Positions 31,931-44,473 of a DNA stretch of 64,000 nt are shown here, in pieces. A model generated the notes under the pieces. That model saw nothing but the letters and a program-made list of their open reading frames with translations. It ran no database searches and was not told the origin of the DNA. The stretch's first letter is position 1, and every line of letters begins with the position of its first letter. The stretch is from positions 957,501-1,021,500 of the forward strand of contig JACVVK020000039.1 in assembly GCA_018292915.2 (NCBI GenBank), read 5' to 3'. A program made the translations under genes and the position numbers. Source of the DNA: Batillaria attramentaria (Eukaryota > Mollusca > Gastropoda > Batillariidae).

Positions 31931-33352
31931 GCGCATGCGCCACGGTGTGTGTGTGGTTGTGATAGTGGTATACTGGGGCACATGTAGAAGCAGGTGTGCC
32001 CATATCAAAAGTATTTATAATAAAGTCAGTTTATAATTTCAGCTGACAAGTGGAAGAAGGTTGATTGCAAGTGTTTTCATGTGACAATAAAACAGGAACA
32101 AACAAACAAAAAACAACAAAACAAACAACAACAACAACAAAACAACCACACAAAAACGAAAAAACAAAACTCAAAAAGGCAGAACAGGGAGGCAATGTCA
32201 CTGTGCCCTTTCCCTCACTAGAGTAACCCCAGTCATGTTGAGGTTACTGGCTTGAGTAGATCATAATTAGCTTGGTTCACCAGTTGCATCTTGAGATGAG
32301 CTAGTTGTACTACACAGCTGTGTATACATCCCTTCCAAAAGGATGAATCATGGAAACAAACTGCATGCCCCACATTTCATAGATATAATCATTCATACAT
32401 GTCACCTTTAAAAAAAAGCCAAGTTTACATTATATAGTACTAAGTAAAACTTGAAACAATTAAGTCTTCCTTCTTCTTCTTGGTCTTTTTTGTTTTTTCT
32501 GGTGCCAGTTTAGTAAAACAAAGGCAAACTGTCGACCTTTTACATTAAGGTTTTCTTTTGTTTTTGTTTTCCCGTTTCCGTATGCGTTGCACGATCCACT
32601 GCGCTTGCAGGGTTCCATCACGCTGCATGCATAGTTTCTGCAGAGGAGATTGATCAGCCAGGTTGTAAAATATTTTGCGGCGGAGGATAGATCAAGGGAC
32701 GTAAAGCTGCTTATACTTCCGTTGTTACTACCTCGTCTTTTTCTTGGATAGGTTGGTATTGATTGTGTAAACTAAACACGAAAACATCTGCCCTTTTTTT
32801 AACTTCTCCTAACAGACAGACTTTGGGCTGACATACAGAGGGAGAGAAACTGACTGTTGTGGGTTATGGTGGATGTTTCTGTGTCAAAATCCCCCGAAAT
32901 ATGCACAGCTGAATTCAGATTCACTTGTGCTGCCAGGTCGTCGGACATCGTCATTTCAGGGATAGTGTCTTGCCGTGAAAGGAGGGTTGGGGCATGTCGT
33001 TGTTAGGGGTCTGTGTAGTGTAGGTTGGGTAGCGTGTAAACAGAAGGTTATTTTTTCATAGTTGTCTCTGGTAATCACACCGTAATGCTTTTTTTTTGTA
33101 CCCAGAAACAAACTTTGTTCAGGTCCTGTCAGTAGTGAAAAATCAGCTTACATGTCTAAGGATGTTTTTCTCCAGAAATGATTTTCATTAATGAGAATAA
33201 AGAAAATGTATTCATAAATTTCGCTTTAAGTCTTTCTTTAACCCTCCTGGACAAACAGCACAGTTTGAAATGGAGCTTACAAATGTTGCAGGTGGAGACG
33301 GAACCAGTCGCATGATCACCAGATAACGAAGGGATATCACAGAGAAGTGACC

Positions 33353-33624
33353 ATGGCAGAGGGTAGTAATATTACTGACCGGCAACGCTTCATAGAAGCT
33401 GAGTTAGTGGATGTGAGACAGAAGGTTCCGGAGTTTGAGAACACTCGTCTTATTGCTGCTGTCACTGATCTGGTTAAGGCAGAAATCAAGTGAGTACTAT
33501 ACGTGTTACACTTACAGTGAAAGCAGGTGTTAGTTTGTGAAGAGATTCTGTCTCACCCTCTGTCTGTCTGTCTGTTTGTCTGTCACTCTCCATATCTCTC
33601 TTTTTAGGCCCCCCCCCTCCCCCC

Positions 33625-33672
<48 letters not shown>

Positions 33673-36600
33673 GTCGCACACACCGTCGCACACATCTCTA
33701 CATGTTTATACAAATGATGACTATTTCTAAATACATGTACTATGTACGTTTTGGTAATGTGTGTATCTGAGAAAAAATGACGATGAAACCATTTTTCAAG
33801 GATAAAAAAAAAAAGGACAGACGGAGCGAGAGTTTGGAGTGTGAACTTGTTCAGTGAATGCAACAGATTTGCAACAGCAAGGTTATAAACTAGCTTATGG
33901 CCAGAATCGTCCGCTGTTGAAAGATAAAACTTTTTCTTAAAGTTGAATTGTCTGTCATGCTTCCCTGTGAAATGACTACATTCTGGTCCATCTGATTGGA
34001 ATTCATTACTGCCATTGTGTGTTTTGACGTCTCCCATTTCTGAAAGGTTCCTTAAAATTAATCTGGATTATATACGTTTTATTTGTTCTGTTATTTTGCC
34101 TAGGAAAACAGAGCACAAGCAGCTCAGTGTCACGTGCCTGTTTCCACCTGAGTACCCCCATACCCCCCTTGTGGTGGAGCTGAACAGTAAAACGCTGGCG
34201 TACAAACTTCTTCAGGGCTTGAGCAACGTGTGTGAGAATGAAGCAAGGACACTTGCTGGTCAGCAGCAGGTTTGTGAAGGATGTTTGGTGAAAGATAACC
34301 ACTCATTAATATTGACACCTAGACCTCCCATTTCAAGTTTCTTGTCAAAATCAATTTGATTTGTGTATTTACATGAGACAGAATTATCTCTTCTCTGTAC
34401 ACATGAGCTCAGATAGTAAGGTAAGAAAAGATATTTTATTTGGCTTCCAATTTGGTCATAGTGGTCAGAAAGTGACATACTCACATAGGTGTGTCACAAA
34501 AGTTTTGTCAAAACATTTAACCGGTGTCTGCTGTCCATGACACACGTGTCAGAGTTTCACCTTTCCACTTTTCGGTGGTCTAGTGGTTAAGAGACTTGTC
34601 ACCAATGCGAGAGGTCAGGGGTTCGAGTCCCACTCGGGGCAAAGAATTTTTCCCTCTCACATGTGGCACTGTTCATTCGGGCCGATCGTCGGGGGTTCTC
34701 TCCAGGTACTCCGGCTTCCTCCCCTTTTGCTTTGGAAATGTGTGCGACTAGAGCAGTAGAAAGAAATGTGTGCGACTAGAGCAGTAGAAAGAAATGTGTG
34801 CGACTAGAGCAGTAGAAAGAAATGTGTGCGACTAGAGCAGTAGAAAGAAATGTGTGCGACTAGAGCAGTAGAAAGAAATGTGTGCGACTAGAGCAGTAGA
34901 AAGAAATGTGTGCGACTAGAGCAGTAGAAAGAAATGTGTGCGACTAGAGCAGTAGAAAGAAATGTGTGCGACTAGAGCAGTAGAAAGCAGCAGAAGCCCA
35001 CCAAAATTTGAAAATAAATGCAGTTCTAAATTCCGAAATTTAAATAGCTTAGCTGACCCTTTGCACCACGTGATTGTAATGTGTTTATGTCCAGTGTTTG
35101 AGAGAATGCGTGTGATTCACCTGAACGTGCGTGTCCGGTTCAGTTCGCAGCGCTTTGAGCCGATTCATGAAATCGGGTAAAGCGCCTATACAATACTCAT
35201 TATTATTATTATTATTATTATAAATGGGAGCAGTGACACCACCAGCACTCGGGTCATGAGTTTGAATCCCGGCTTGGGCCAAATACCTGTATTTGTGCTG
35301 GCCTATTTCTCATTGCCCCGTCTTTGATATCACCCATATGTGGTGGAAAAAATGTTAAACCCTCAAACACCCAAGTCATAAAAATTTCACACGTGGTGAC
35401 TGCAGCAGTGCAAAATATTAATCAAGGCATCAAAATCGACACTGTCAACACAAGCACAGTTTCCTTCCTTGCAGTGTTCAAGTCTGGATTTTGTTCCCTT
35501 AGTTCATCTACGTGTATTCCTAGACAGCTCAGAGTAACGTCATCTACTGTATGTTACAGGTGGTTCACATGATCAGGTTCGTCAAAACGTTCGTGGATGA
35601 GAACCCCTTGAGCGTGTGCAGCGAAGAAATTGCTTTCATCAAGAAAGAGCTGCTCACTCCAGAGGATGAGATCAAGCTGAAGCAGAAAACGTCGCAGATT
35701 GTGCTGAAACTCCGACAAGAGAAATATTTCTTGAACTTGAGCATCACAGTCCCTGATTCATATCCTTTACAGAAGATAGCGTAAGTGATTAAAATCGGAA
35801 TTTGTGTGTCCGGCACAAATTCCCTTCATAAAATCGAGTCAAATTTGTATGTGCGGACTGGTTTATAGTGCCTGTCTTGCTTTCGTGCACACATGTACTC
35901 GCGTCAACACATCTAGTCTCAATCACAGTTGAGAAAACTGCTGAAAAAGCGCCATTTACCACCTGGTGTCCTTTCTCATGTATCTGGCAATATGTTAATG
36001 AAATCTATGCATAAGACGCCAGTGACGTACATCTAATTTGACAATAATCAAACTAAGCTTGTATTTCCAGGGAACTACTTTGCTGTCAAAGCAGATGTAG
36101 TCAGAGTAGCCATTTCTGATAGTCCTGACTATAGTCAGAGTAGCCATTTCTGATAGTCCTGACTATAGTCAGAGTAGCCATTTCTGATAGTCCTGACTAT
36201 AGTCAGAGTAGCCATTTCTGATAGTCCTGACTATAGTCAGAGTAGCCATTTCTGATAGTCCTGACTATAGTCAGAGTAGCCATTTCTGATAGTCCTGACT
36301 ATAGTCAGAGTAGCCATTTCTGATAGTCCTGACTATAGTCAGAGTAGCCATTTCTGATAGTCCTGACTATAGAAGTCAGAGTAGCCATTTCTGATAGTCC
36401 TGACTATAGTAAAAGCATTTCGGATCATTGTGACTGTAGTAACAGTAACAACAGCAGCGATCGTCAAATGCACTCGCCCGCTCGCTTTCGCTACAAAAAA
36501 TACCGTCGGGCGAGTGAAAGCGGTAGCCCAAATGGCGAGCAGGAATTCTGAGATGAATCAGAACCTAGCAGCCACTCCGGCTTCCAGAATTTTTTTCGGG

Positions 36601-39600
36601 CTACCAGTTTTGTGCAGGGCGGTCGCCCGAATGGCTACCAGTTTTGTGCAGGGCGGTAGCCGGAATGGCTACCAGTTTTGTGCAGGGCGGTAGCCGGAAT
36701 GGCTACCAGTTTTGTGCAGGGCGGTAGCCGGAATGGCTACCAGTTTTGTGCAGGGCGGTAGCCGGAATGGCTACCAGTTTTGTGCAGGGCGGTAGCCGGA
36801 ATGGCTACCAGTTTTGTGCAGGGCGGTCGCCCGAATGGCTGCCAGTTTTGTGCAGGGCGGTCGCCCGAATGGCTGCCAGTTTTGTGCAGGGCGGTAGCCC
36901 GAATGGCTGCCAGTTTTGTGCAGGGCGGTAGCCCGAATGGCTGCCAGTTTTGTGCAGGGCGGTCGCCCGAATGGCTACCAGTTTTGTGCAGGGCGGTAGC
37001 CGGAATGGCTACCATGGTCCTGACACATTTGCCGATCGCTGCAACAGTTCTAACACTGTTCTCATTTCACCCGACGTATTGTTGCAGGACTGAAATCACA
37101 GAGCACAATCTCCCACAGTTCCTCAAGACCAACTTCCAGGCACAGGCCACAGAGATAGCTCGCCAGTGTATTCAGCCGCCGCTCAAGAAAAAGCCAAAGT
37201 AAGTGTGAGAGCTCATGCACTGTAATGATGTCAGCCTTCGATAGATGATGTTGTCTATACATTTTAGAAAAGAGGGAAAGAGAACCTATATATATTTATA
37301 AATAATCTTCATCGTCTTGATGACCCTACAAAACGATCTGTTGCTTTTGTAATAGTGCTGATTTGCTGGCCACAAAATATCGTCTTTTAGTTTTCTTCTT
37401 GTTTCTAATACTACTTATAATGATTTATCCCTTTTGGGAAAATTGGGCTGGTTTCCCTGGGGGAAGCGCGTCGCTGCAGTGCAGCATCATCCAATACCTA
37501 TTCTATTTTTCAATTTTGCTGGCGGAGGAAAGCCGGATAACCCGGAGAGAAACCCCCATTAAGCAGCCTGGTAGCCAGGAAAAACCGGTATCACATATCA
37601 CAAGCTCGACCTGGGCTCGAACCCACGCTTTGCCATGACAGCGGTGACAACCGTTCAGTAGCACAGCGGCTAAGTCTGATGCGCTACCTATTAGACCACC
37701 ACTCACCCCTGATTTAGGATGGAGCTATGCACTGTAACTAAGATAAAATGAGAATGATATTGATTCATTCATTCAGCAGAGAAATTTCAAGTTCTGTTCA
37801 GACAGGCAGATACAAATGATATACTTAAGAACAGTAAGCTGAAATATTATTTCACAAGTTATCATCCTGATCAAATGTTGCAGAGATCCACCGTTCGTGC
37901 CCAAGCCCTCCATAAAGCCTGTCTGTGAATATCTCATCAAAGACTGTATGCATCGCTATCCTTTGGAGTCATGTCCTGTCTGCAAGAAAAGGATTTTGCC
38001 CCCAGAACCTACGGTAAGTAACACCCAGAATAGTTAGCACCTGTGGGCCATACCGGGCGAAGTATACCAACGTACCATGCTTATTTGGTGTAGTTCGCCT
38101 GCTTAGTTGGTAGGGTTAGACTTAGGGCTAGATTTAGGTTTAGGGTTTGGGTTACCCTGTGGTAACCGTCACTATGTTGTTTACATGGTTGTCGTGTATT
38201 TACACGAGGCGTAAATGGCACAAGAGGGTGAACGTACGTAACATGGTAAATCACATACAACTACTAGATGCCTTATAAGGAGCATCTTGTGGTGCACACA
38301 CAAGCTTATCAGCACAGCTAGAGTACAGAGTGTGTCAGCTAAAGATTAAATCCTCATTAAGCTTGTCCGGCGTGCAACAACATCGTGGAAAACTTTTTGT
38401 TGAATGCACTTCACTCCTTGCTTCAAAACAGTCGCATGATCATGTCAAGCTTTCACAGATCGGCCCAAAGCCTTGCACCAGGGGTATATTTCCTCAGTGC
38501 TAGCTTCTGAAGCGAAGCCGCTGACTGAGCTGGTCTATTTATAGACATAATAATAATAATAATGAATAGCACTTTTTTAGCGCTTAATCTCATGACGATG
38601 TAAAAAAGAAAAAGAAAAAAAAAAAAGCATGGGACAGTCAAAGAAAGCCGTAGTTCCTTAATGCTAAATGGTCTCTATACCTAAATGATGCATCATCCTT
38701 TTCAGCAAACAACCTTAGAGCTTCGTGAGTGACACTTTTCCTCACCATTCAAAACGCATACTGTTACTTTAAACTTCTCTCATGAGACCATCATCTGTGG
38801 TGATTTCTTTTCAAGCAAGTGGTGTGCTTATTCAGTTGGAATTCACTACATCAGCATGTATTGTTCAGTGCATTGTTGGCTTACGCCAGTGATGTATTTT
38901 GTTTTTTCCAGGTGGTGCTCATTTTTTCGTTTCTGTTTTCCAAATCTTTGCAGGACTTACCTGGCAGAGCCAATGATGGTATCGAACGTGTATACTGTGG
39001 TCATTTATTTCACTTTCGCTGCTTGGACAAATACATGAAAACACCACCATTTGCAGGTTAGACTCAAAGTTTCCTCTTAAAGTTAATATATGATGCTGGC
39101 ATTAAGGTACAGGCATTATTTCATGTTTCTGATTACATGTACATCGCATTATTATTTCATTTTATGCCTGAGTTCCTACACGTGTAAAGATAGCAGAAGC
39201 TTTTGTTTTTCTTTATAAAAAAAAATTAAATAAGAAAGTTAGATAAAGGCATTTAGTTCAGCATCTCAGGTAAGACTTGTTCATATCTCTTCTGTTTGTT
39301 CAATGCCAGCATGCATGAATGTGCAGACGTCTAAGTGGTCAAGTCAGTTTTATTTTCCCACCCTCTGGGGGGGGGGGGGGGGGGGAACACTCAACATATC
39401 AATACAGGCATTTGTGGTACACAGGGACCTGTTCACAATATCGCCTGTATTGATGTGTGTGAATGTTGTGTGTGTGCGTGAGTGCTTTTCGAAGCAGAAC
39501 TCCGCACTCTACAAGTGTAATATATTATTATTATTATTATTATTAATATTAATAGTTACACTACACTACCTTTACATAACACGCATGTTCTTTTACCCTC

Positions 39601-40074
39601 ACACTAGGTAAACATCATTACATGGTATGATGGGAGACACCATTCAAAACATCTCCAAACGATTTATGAGCTGAGAAATCTTAAAATGGCTTTGACTCTT
39701 TTGGCGCCAGTCTCGCATTTCGGCGTGCATGGAGATGAGTGCCGATCGCGCATTTTGGCGATCGTGGCACATAGAGTGGCATGTCCTTTGGGAGACACTG
39801 GCCTTTTTTCAAACTTCGCATGAGTAGTTGGAGCAAAACATATATGCACCACTATAACAACATCCAGTTTGCTACCAATCCAAAAAAAAAAAAAAAAAAG
39901 TAAATTAATGCTTTTCTTCAGAAGTTACAAGAGATTAAATACTAGAGGTGTACAGAGGCTGAAGTCAGCCAGAAAACACCTGGCGCTGAGCAGTGCTACA
40001 TTACAGAGTGGCTGGCAGTGAAGGGGTTAAACAGCGCAATGTATAGTACATGTATTTTATTTTGCACAGTGATT

Positions 40075-40105
<31 letters not shown>

Positions 40106-40151
40106 TATCTTACCTATTTCTCTCATTTATTTCTCTCATTTTTAGTCTCTC

Positions 40152-40197
<46 letters not shown>

Positions 40198-40487
40198 CTT
40201 ATTTTATGTTATGATCATAGTATAAGTAGCAGAGCAAATGCATGTGTCTGAAGACAATTTCCTGTTTTAAAATGTATTTTTAGAACAGATAATAAAGTAT
40301 TTTTGAATTGAATTTTGAATTTGAATGATTTTCGTTCGCTCTTGCAGCTGGCAAGTTCTGTGGCAGCTGTGGGAAGCAGATATTTCATGAGAAGTGGCAG
40401 ATATCAGCGTCGGTCATGGAGCAACGGTGGGCACACAGGCAAGCCAAACAACGAGAACTTGATGAAGTGGTGGATTTTCTGGAATAG
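33353..40487 (+). CDS. RWD and RING-H2 finger protein, probable E3 ubiquitin ligase, seven exons
   Basis: Exons: 33353-33489, 34104-34269, 35560-35780, 37088-37198, 37884-38013, 38954-39056, 40348-40487; phases agree and give 335 aa. Residues about 5-125 look like an RWD domain, with CLFPPEYPHTPLVVEL carrying the usual YP..P turn; residues about 130-210 look like a second one (LSITVPDSYPLQKI). The C-terminal RING-H2 is C242-x2-C245-x24-C270-x-H272-x2-H275-x2-C278-x15-C294-x2-C297, spread over three exons. RWD-RING proteins usually bring an E2 enzyme to a substrate, so ubiquitin ligase is the likely role. No vertebrate name could be assigned. The ATG lies in GACCATGG. Candidate poly(A) signals lie at 41559 and near 41905. 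Confidence 0.87.
33629..33672. repeat. (CA)n microsatellite in RWD-RING intron 1
   Basis: CA tract of about 44 bases followed by two CACCGTCG-type units. Confidence 0.9.
34572..35221 (+). mobile_element. SINE family B copy carrying an internal minisatellite
   Basis: tRNA-like head with A-box TGGTCTAGTGGTTAAG and B-box GGGGTTCGAGTCCC (about 34573-34633), then CTCCAGGTACTCCGGCTTCC, a body with GATTCACCTGAACGTGCGTG, and a 3' end CGGGTAAAGCGCCTATACA with ATT repeats. Compared with the copies at 13018 and 55791, the body is split at GCTTTGGAAATGT by a 252-bp array. Lies in RWD-RING intron 2. Confidence 0.78.
34736..34987. repeat. 28-bp minisatellite, 9 exact copies
   Basis: 252 bases equal exactly 9 x 28. 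Each unit begins AAATGTGTGCGACTAGAG and ends CAGTAGAAAG; I see no differences between units. It lies inside a SINE body, and the start of the unit is homologous to the SINE. Confidence 0.95.
35222..35375 (+). mobile_element. SINE family A copy, damaged head
   Basis: Starts directly after the ATT tail of a family B SINE. The A-box region is lost; B-box GAGTTTGAATCCC and the body ending GTGGTGGAAAAAATGTTAAAC remain. It is more diverged than the other family A copies. Confidence 0.75.
36098..36406. repeat. 34-bp tandem array, 9 copies, with palindromic junctions
   Basis: Eight units of exactly 34 bp and a ninth with a 3-bp insertion. Each unit holds CCATTTCTGATAGTCC, and most unit junctions form the perfect 14-bp palindrome CTGACTATAGTCAG. 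Lies in RWD-RING intron 3. Confidence 0.95.
36599..37014. repeat. Second 34-bp tandem array, 12 copies, with hairpin potential
   Basis: 408 bases equal exactly 12 x 34, plus a partial unit. The unit is GGCTACCAGTTTTGTGCAGG followed by GCGGTAGCCGGAAT or GCGGTCGCCCGAAT variants. In the commonest variant GGTAGCC and GGCTACC flank five bases and can form a 7-bp hairpin. Some frames stay open on both strands, so the resulting ORFs should not be read as genes. Lies 70 bases before the acceptor of RWD-RING exon 4. Confidence 0.95.
37515..37712 (-). mobile_element. SINE family B-like head and partial body
   Basis: On the minus strand: A-box TGGTCTAATAGGTAGCG, B-box GGGTTCGAGCCCAGG, then CTCCGGGTTATCCGGCTTTCC-like sequence as in family B. 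The 3' body and tail are missing or diverged. Lies in RWD-RING intron 4. Confidence 0.65.
38014..38953. other. RWD-RING intron 5
   Basis: Contains a few degenerate TTAGGG-like words (38115-38155) and a minus-strand SINE 3' tail with AAT repeats near 38545-38600. No exon seen. Confidence 0.45.
39057..40347. other. RWD-RING intron 6
   Basis: Holds a 19-base G run (about 39367-39385), ATT repeats near 39521-39545, a TG tract followed by G run (40075-40106) and a second TG tract (40161-40197). No exon seen. Confidence 0.5.
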
Positions 40488-40985
40488 TCTCCCCTTTTTC
40501 TGCATGTGTCTGAATGCTCTGTGTGAAGTTTGTTGTTGTTGTTGTTGTTGTTGTTGTTTTAATCTCCATAGTGTGAGTGGGATGTTTTGTCTTATGCTAG
40601 CGCACACGTGCACACACTGACAATGAGATGGCTGCATTGGCATCTGTCTGGTCTGATTCTGAAAATCGAAGAAGAATTATAACACAGACATGCATTCTCA
40701 AGCAAAGAGCAACATAAAACACACACACACACGCGTGCACACACACACACACACGCACGCACGCACGCACACACACAGAGGACAGTGATCGACTTTCCTG
40801 ATGCCCTAAAAAAGCTCGAGTGCTTGTGCTTCTCCCCATAAGTCAACAGAATCTCAAAACAATTAACCATAGTAAACTACAAACTGTTTGGAGATCTATA
40901 TGATTTGTGATTGTTGGTTTTTATTTAATGTAAATTTTCAAGAAATCTTTTTCTGTTGTATAGTTTTCATATTAAGAACTCTTGT

Positions 40986-41049
<64 letters not shown>

Positions 41050-42294
41050 TGAAAGAGAGAGAGAAGGTTGTATACATTCTTTGTATGTGCACTGAGCATT
41101 AGAAGTGCAATTTAACCCATTTCTGTATGTTTATTTACTGCCCTATATTATATACAAGTGTGTTTGTGCTTATTATGTGAACAGAATGCTGTACATATAA
41201 TGCTTTGTCTCTGACTTATTGAATGTCGAAAGTCCTGAAAAGATGATCAGCATGAAGAAATGCGTGCTTACTTTTTGTTTGTGTTTAGTATAAAGTGTTG
41301 GACATCAATTCCTTTTTCTTCAAAAATGTATGGTGCCCAAGTGAAGAGAAAGGTGCAGTGAGTAGCACTGTGTGAGTCGCACCGTCACGTACTTATTGCT
41401 TTGAAAGTGAGCGTATTAGTGTGAAGTGTGAAACAGTGCCACGGTTCCTGTTAAACAGAAACCAAATTGTACATCACACCCCCTTGTATATTGAGCATGC
41501 TGTGTGTGCTGTAAGCAAGCGTGCAAAAGAGACTGTCACTTTAATCATCTTCATCATGAATAAATTATGAATAGGCTGGTGTAGAATTTGATTGTCTGTT
41601 CCTTTTGTTTCCCGCTGACTTGTAGTCCGAGCAGTGGCAAATTATCATTTGGTAGTGTAGGGTCGATCATATTGAATCTAGATTTTTTTTTGGGGGGGGG
41701 GGGGGGGGGAATTTTTTGTGTGTGGTAAATTTGACATTTACAGTATAATTTCTGCAAGTTTCTTTGTTATTATTTTTATTTTATTTTTATTCATTTTTTT
41801 ATTTTTTTTTTTGGGGGGGGGGGGGGGGTTGGTATTTTTTTCCCCTCCTGATTAGTATGTTAAGCTGTCCACAACAACCCTTCCGTCAGTCCTGAAGAAG
41901 GAAATAAAGCCGATACAGACGTGTATTGACATGACATCAGGTGTTTTATTGCATGTTTTTGTCTTTCATAGTATTATTCAGCCGTCATTGTTAAAGTACC
42001 GATGTACCCTAATGCCAATGAACTAAAAGTCAATGACACGAGGCAGCATTCAATACTATGTGATACAGACTTACAAATCAATTGAGGGTGTCTGCAGATC
42101 ATTTCATAGCAATTATTGTTAGTACATGTAGCGCTAAAGATATTTATGGAAAATCCTTGCTGGAAAGTTTCGGTTTCATGATGTGTCACTGTGTGATGCT
42201 ACACGTATTACTCAACAAACTGTAGAAAATACTCTGAAATTTTTCTGTGTAAATACCAGTTGCTCCACCTCTGATGTTTGCTATTTGGAATAAT

Positions 42295-42347
<53 letters not shown>

Positions 42348-43856
42348 TTCAGCTTGGCTTACATAGATTCAGATGTCTACACAGTATGTTTAATTATACT
42401 GTGCGTCGTGAGTAACTGTGCATAATTCGAATGCTCATTGCACAAATACTACGCAACATACTGGTAGAATACTTACTGATTTTCCATTTCAAAGTTCATT
42501 TAAAGCACATCGCCATGCGAAGTGCAACGCAAGGAATTTTTTTTTTTAGCGGTGTACCTCTGAAGTTCAAAATGTGATTTTTGAGTTTGCAGTTGGCCCA
42601 ATGTCGTCCAGTATTCAGCATTATGTAGTGAGCATTCGAATCACACAGTTACTTACAATGCACAGTGTATAACTACCACAGGAGAGCAGATTATTTCACA
42701 TTCCTTTATTCAAACGCATATATATTTAGTGGGATAACATCTTATTAAAAGCCAAATGTACTGGAAAAATCATTAACAGCCTTGTCAAACATAACTTAAG
42801 TAGTTGCAACAACATGAATAATTAATGAAGCCTCTACCGGAGGGGCTGTGACTGAGGTCATTATACGTAACTCTTGCGTAACATCAAAACCAGTAACCTC
42901 TACTATAATTATGGACAGTGGTGTTTATCAACATAATGGTGATGAGGTTGGAAACAAAGGGTTTTCCTAGTCTAGTCCACTCCTCACTTTCTCAGAATAC
43001 TGACCACCGTGCCCAGTAAAGACACACGGTAAATATAACACTCATCAAAAAGAAAGAAAAATTGTATGTTTGCAACGTTTTTGCGATTTTCTTTGTGATA
43101 AATGCTTTCAGAAGAGAAAATATAAACAGTGGTGGGAAGCAAATCTGTGTTCCCAAGTTTGCTCAGAATAAAACAAAACAAAACCCATGTATCCATGACT
43201 TCAATCTATGCCTGGTATGTCAAATGTTCGTGATTGAAGGTGCAATAAGTCTGCTTCATATTAAGCCTCATGAAGAAAAACTTTTTTTTAAAAACCAAAA
43301 ACAACAACAACCACCAAAAAATGACAATTTTTTTAAAACTTTAAAAAAACACCTAGAAAAATGAACAAAAGAAATACTGAGAAAAGTTTTCTCTATGAAA
43401 AAAGATTGCACCTTAAACTAACTAAAAGATTTGAACAGAAGGTGTTTTTAATTATTTTTTAAAATGGTTGCACTTACATCAGTCGAGGCCAGTGTACTTC
43501 AAGAGTTAAGAGTGGACTAAACTGCTGGCACCTACACACGCTTGCGCCTGTTGCCGAAATAGGCACTAGTTGACTCAAAACATTCTGTCACGTATTAAAG
43601 AACTGTTCCTTCCTAAGTACAGTGGCATGGTAGGACTGAGTTTGCGGACAATGTGTTCGTGAAACACACAGTGAACATGAAGACAGACTGTAACATACGA
43701 AATGCTGTATAGAAACATAGTGCAGAGTTTCACACCAAACGAACACCAGGAATTGGGATGACTTGATGTTGTATATCTGATACCGGGGAATACACACCAC
43801 AGTGACTTGAAATATCGGCAGATCACATCGATTTGAGATCACACACACACACACAT

Positions 43857-43860
<4 letters not shown>
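40488..43860. other. 3' region of RWD-RING gene and intergenic DNA
   Basis: Probable 3' untranslated sequence to about 41580 with GTT repeats (40528-40557), CA/ACGC repeats (about 40718-40778) and a TG tract (40993-41047). Then T-runs joined to G-runs at 41684-41709 and 41805-41828, a TG tract (42296-42343) and a fold-back element (42392-42674). No coding exon recognised. Confidence 0.5.
42392..42674. mobile_element. MITE-like fold-back element, about 283 bp
   Basis: The left arm (42392-42463: ...GAGTAACTGTGCATAATTCG... AATGCTC...) matches the reverse complement of the right arm (42608-42674: TAAGTAACTGTGTGATTCG... AATGCTC...) over roughly 65 bases with small gaps. Such long inverted arms around a short unique core typify non-autonomous DNA transposons. 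A TA or longer target duplication could not be fixed. Confidence 0.7.

Positions 43861-43912
<52 letters not shown>
43861..43912. repeat. (CA)n microsatellite
   Basis: CA tract of about 52 bases, preceded by a shorter tract at 43841-43855. Confidence 0.9.
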
Positions 43913-43915
<3 letters not shown>

Positions 43916-44473
43916 AACTCGGATCTGGCATGGATGACTCCGCCATAACATTATGTACATATTCTACAGACACGACTTCTACACGCACTTAAACGTGGAA
44001 TAGTTTCAGAAACCAACACTCTCATTCTCAGAACACCACAGAATGAGTGACAGTGCACCCCCACCACACCATTTGGCACTGGTAACAGCAAAGGAAATAC
44101 GTTTCTATGGACGACTTGCAGACTTTGAGCTACTGACTGACAGAGATGTAACGGACATGCCAAGGAAACTGCACCAATGAACGTGGTAATGTAAACGGCA
44201 AGGAAATTCTCATCAAGTGGCAGACAGGACTGTTCCAGTTAAGCCCTGAAATCTACCTCAAACTTGAGGTTACCTGCTTGCTGTCCCTGACCCATGCTGT
44301 GTGTCAGCATGCGATGTTTCGGGCTAAAGTGTAAACTGTGTTCAGGTGCATCGTCCAAACAGGCAGACTGACTACACGTACACGCATGCGCATATAGGTT
44401 TTACTGGCAATGTCGTCACTTGAAATGGTAGCATATAACTGTCTGTAACAGCTTGCCTTTAGGTATGCCGGGG

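Larger units (their letters stand above)
28310..33352. other. Intergenic, vWA 3' flank to RWD-RING gene
   Basis: The first kilobase is probably the 3' untranslated region of the vWA gene (AATAAA at 29463) and contains an old tandem duplication (28465-29150). A possible fold-back element lies at 31154-31553, a TG tract at about 31898-31930 and CAA-rich sequence near 32095-32160. No coding exon was found. Confidence 0.5.

Noticed and set aside
36737..37015. Minus-strand 92-aa repeat protein in the 34-bp array
   Set aside because: Open frames exist on both strands because the unit lacks stops in some frames; there is no splice or start context.
38115..38155. Telomere-like TTAGGG words
   Set aside because: Only a few degenerate words without a run; ordinary intron sequence.
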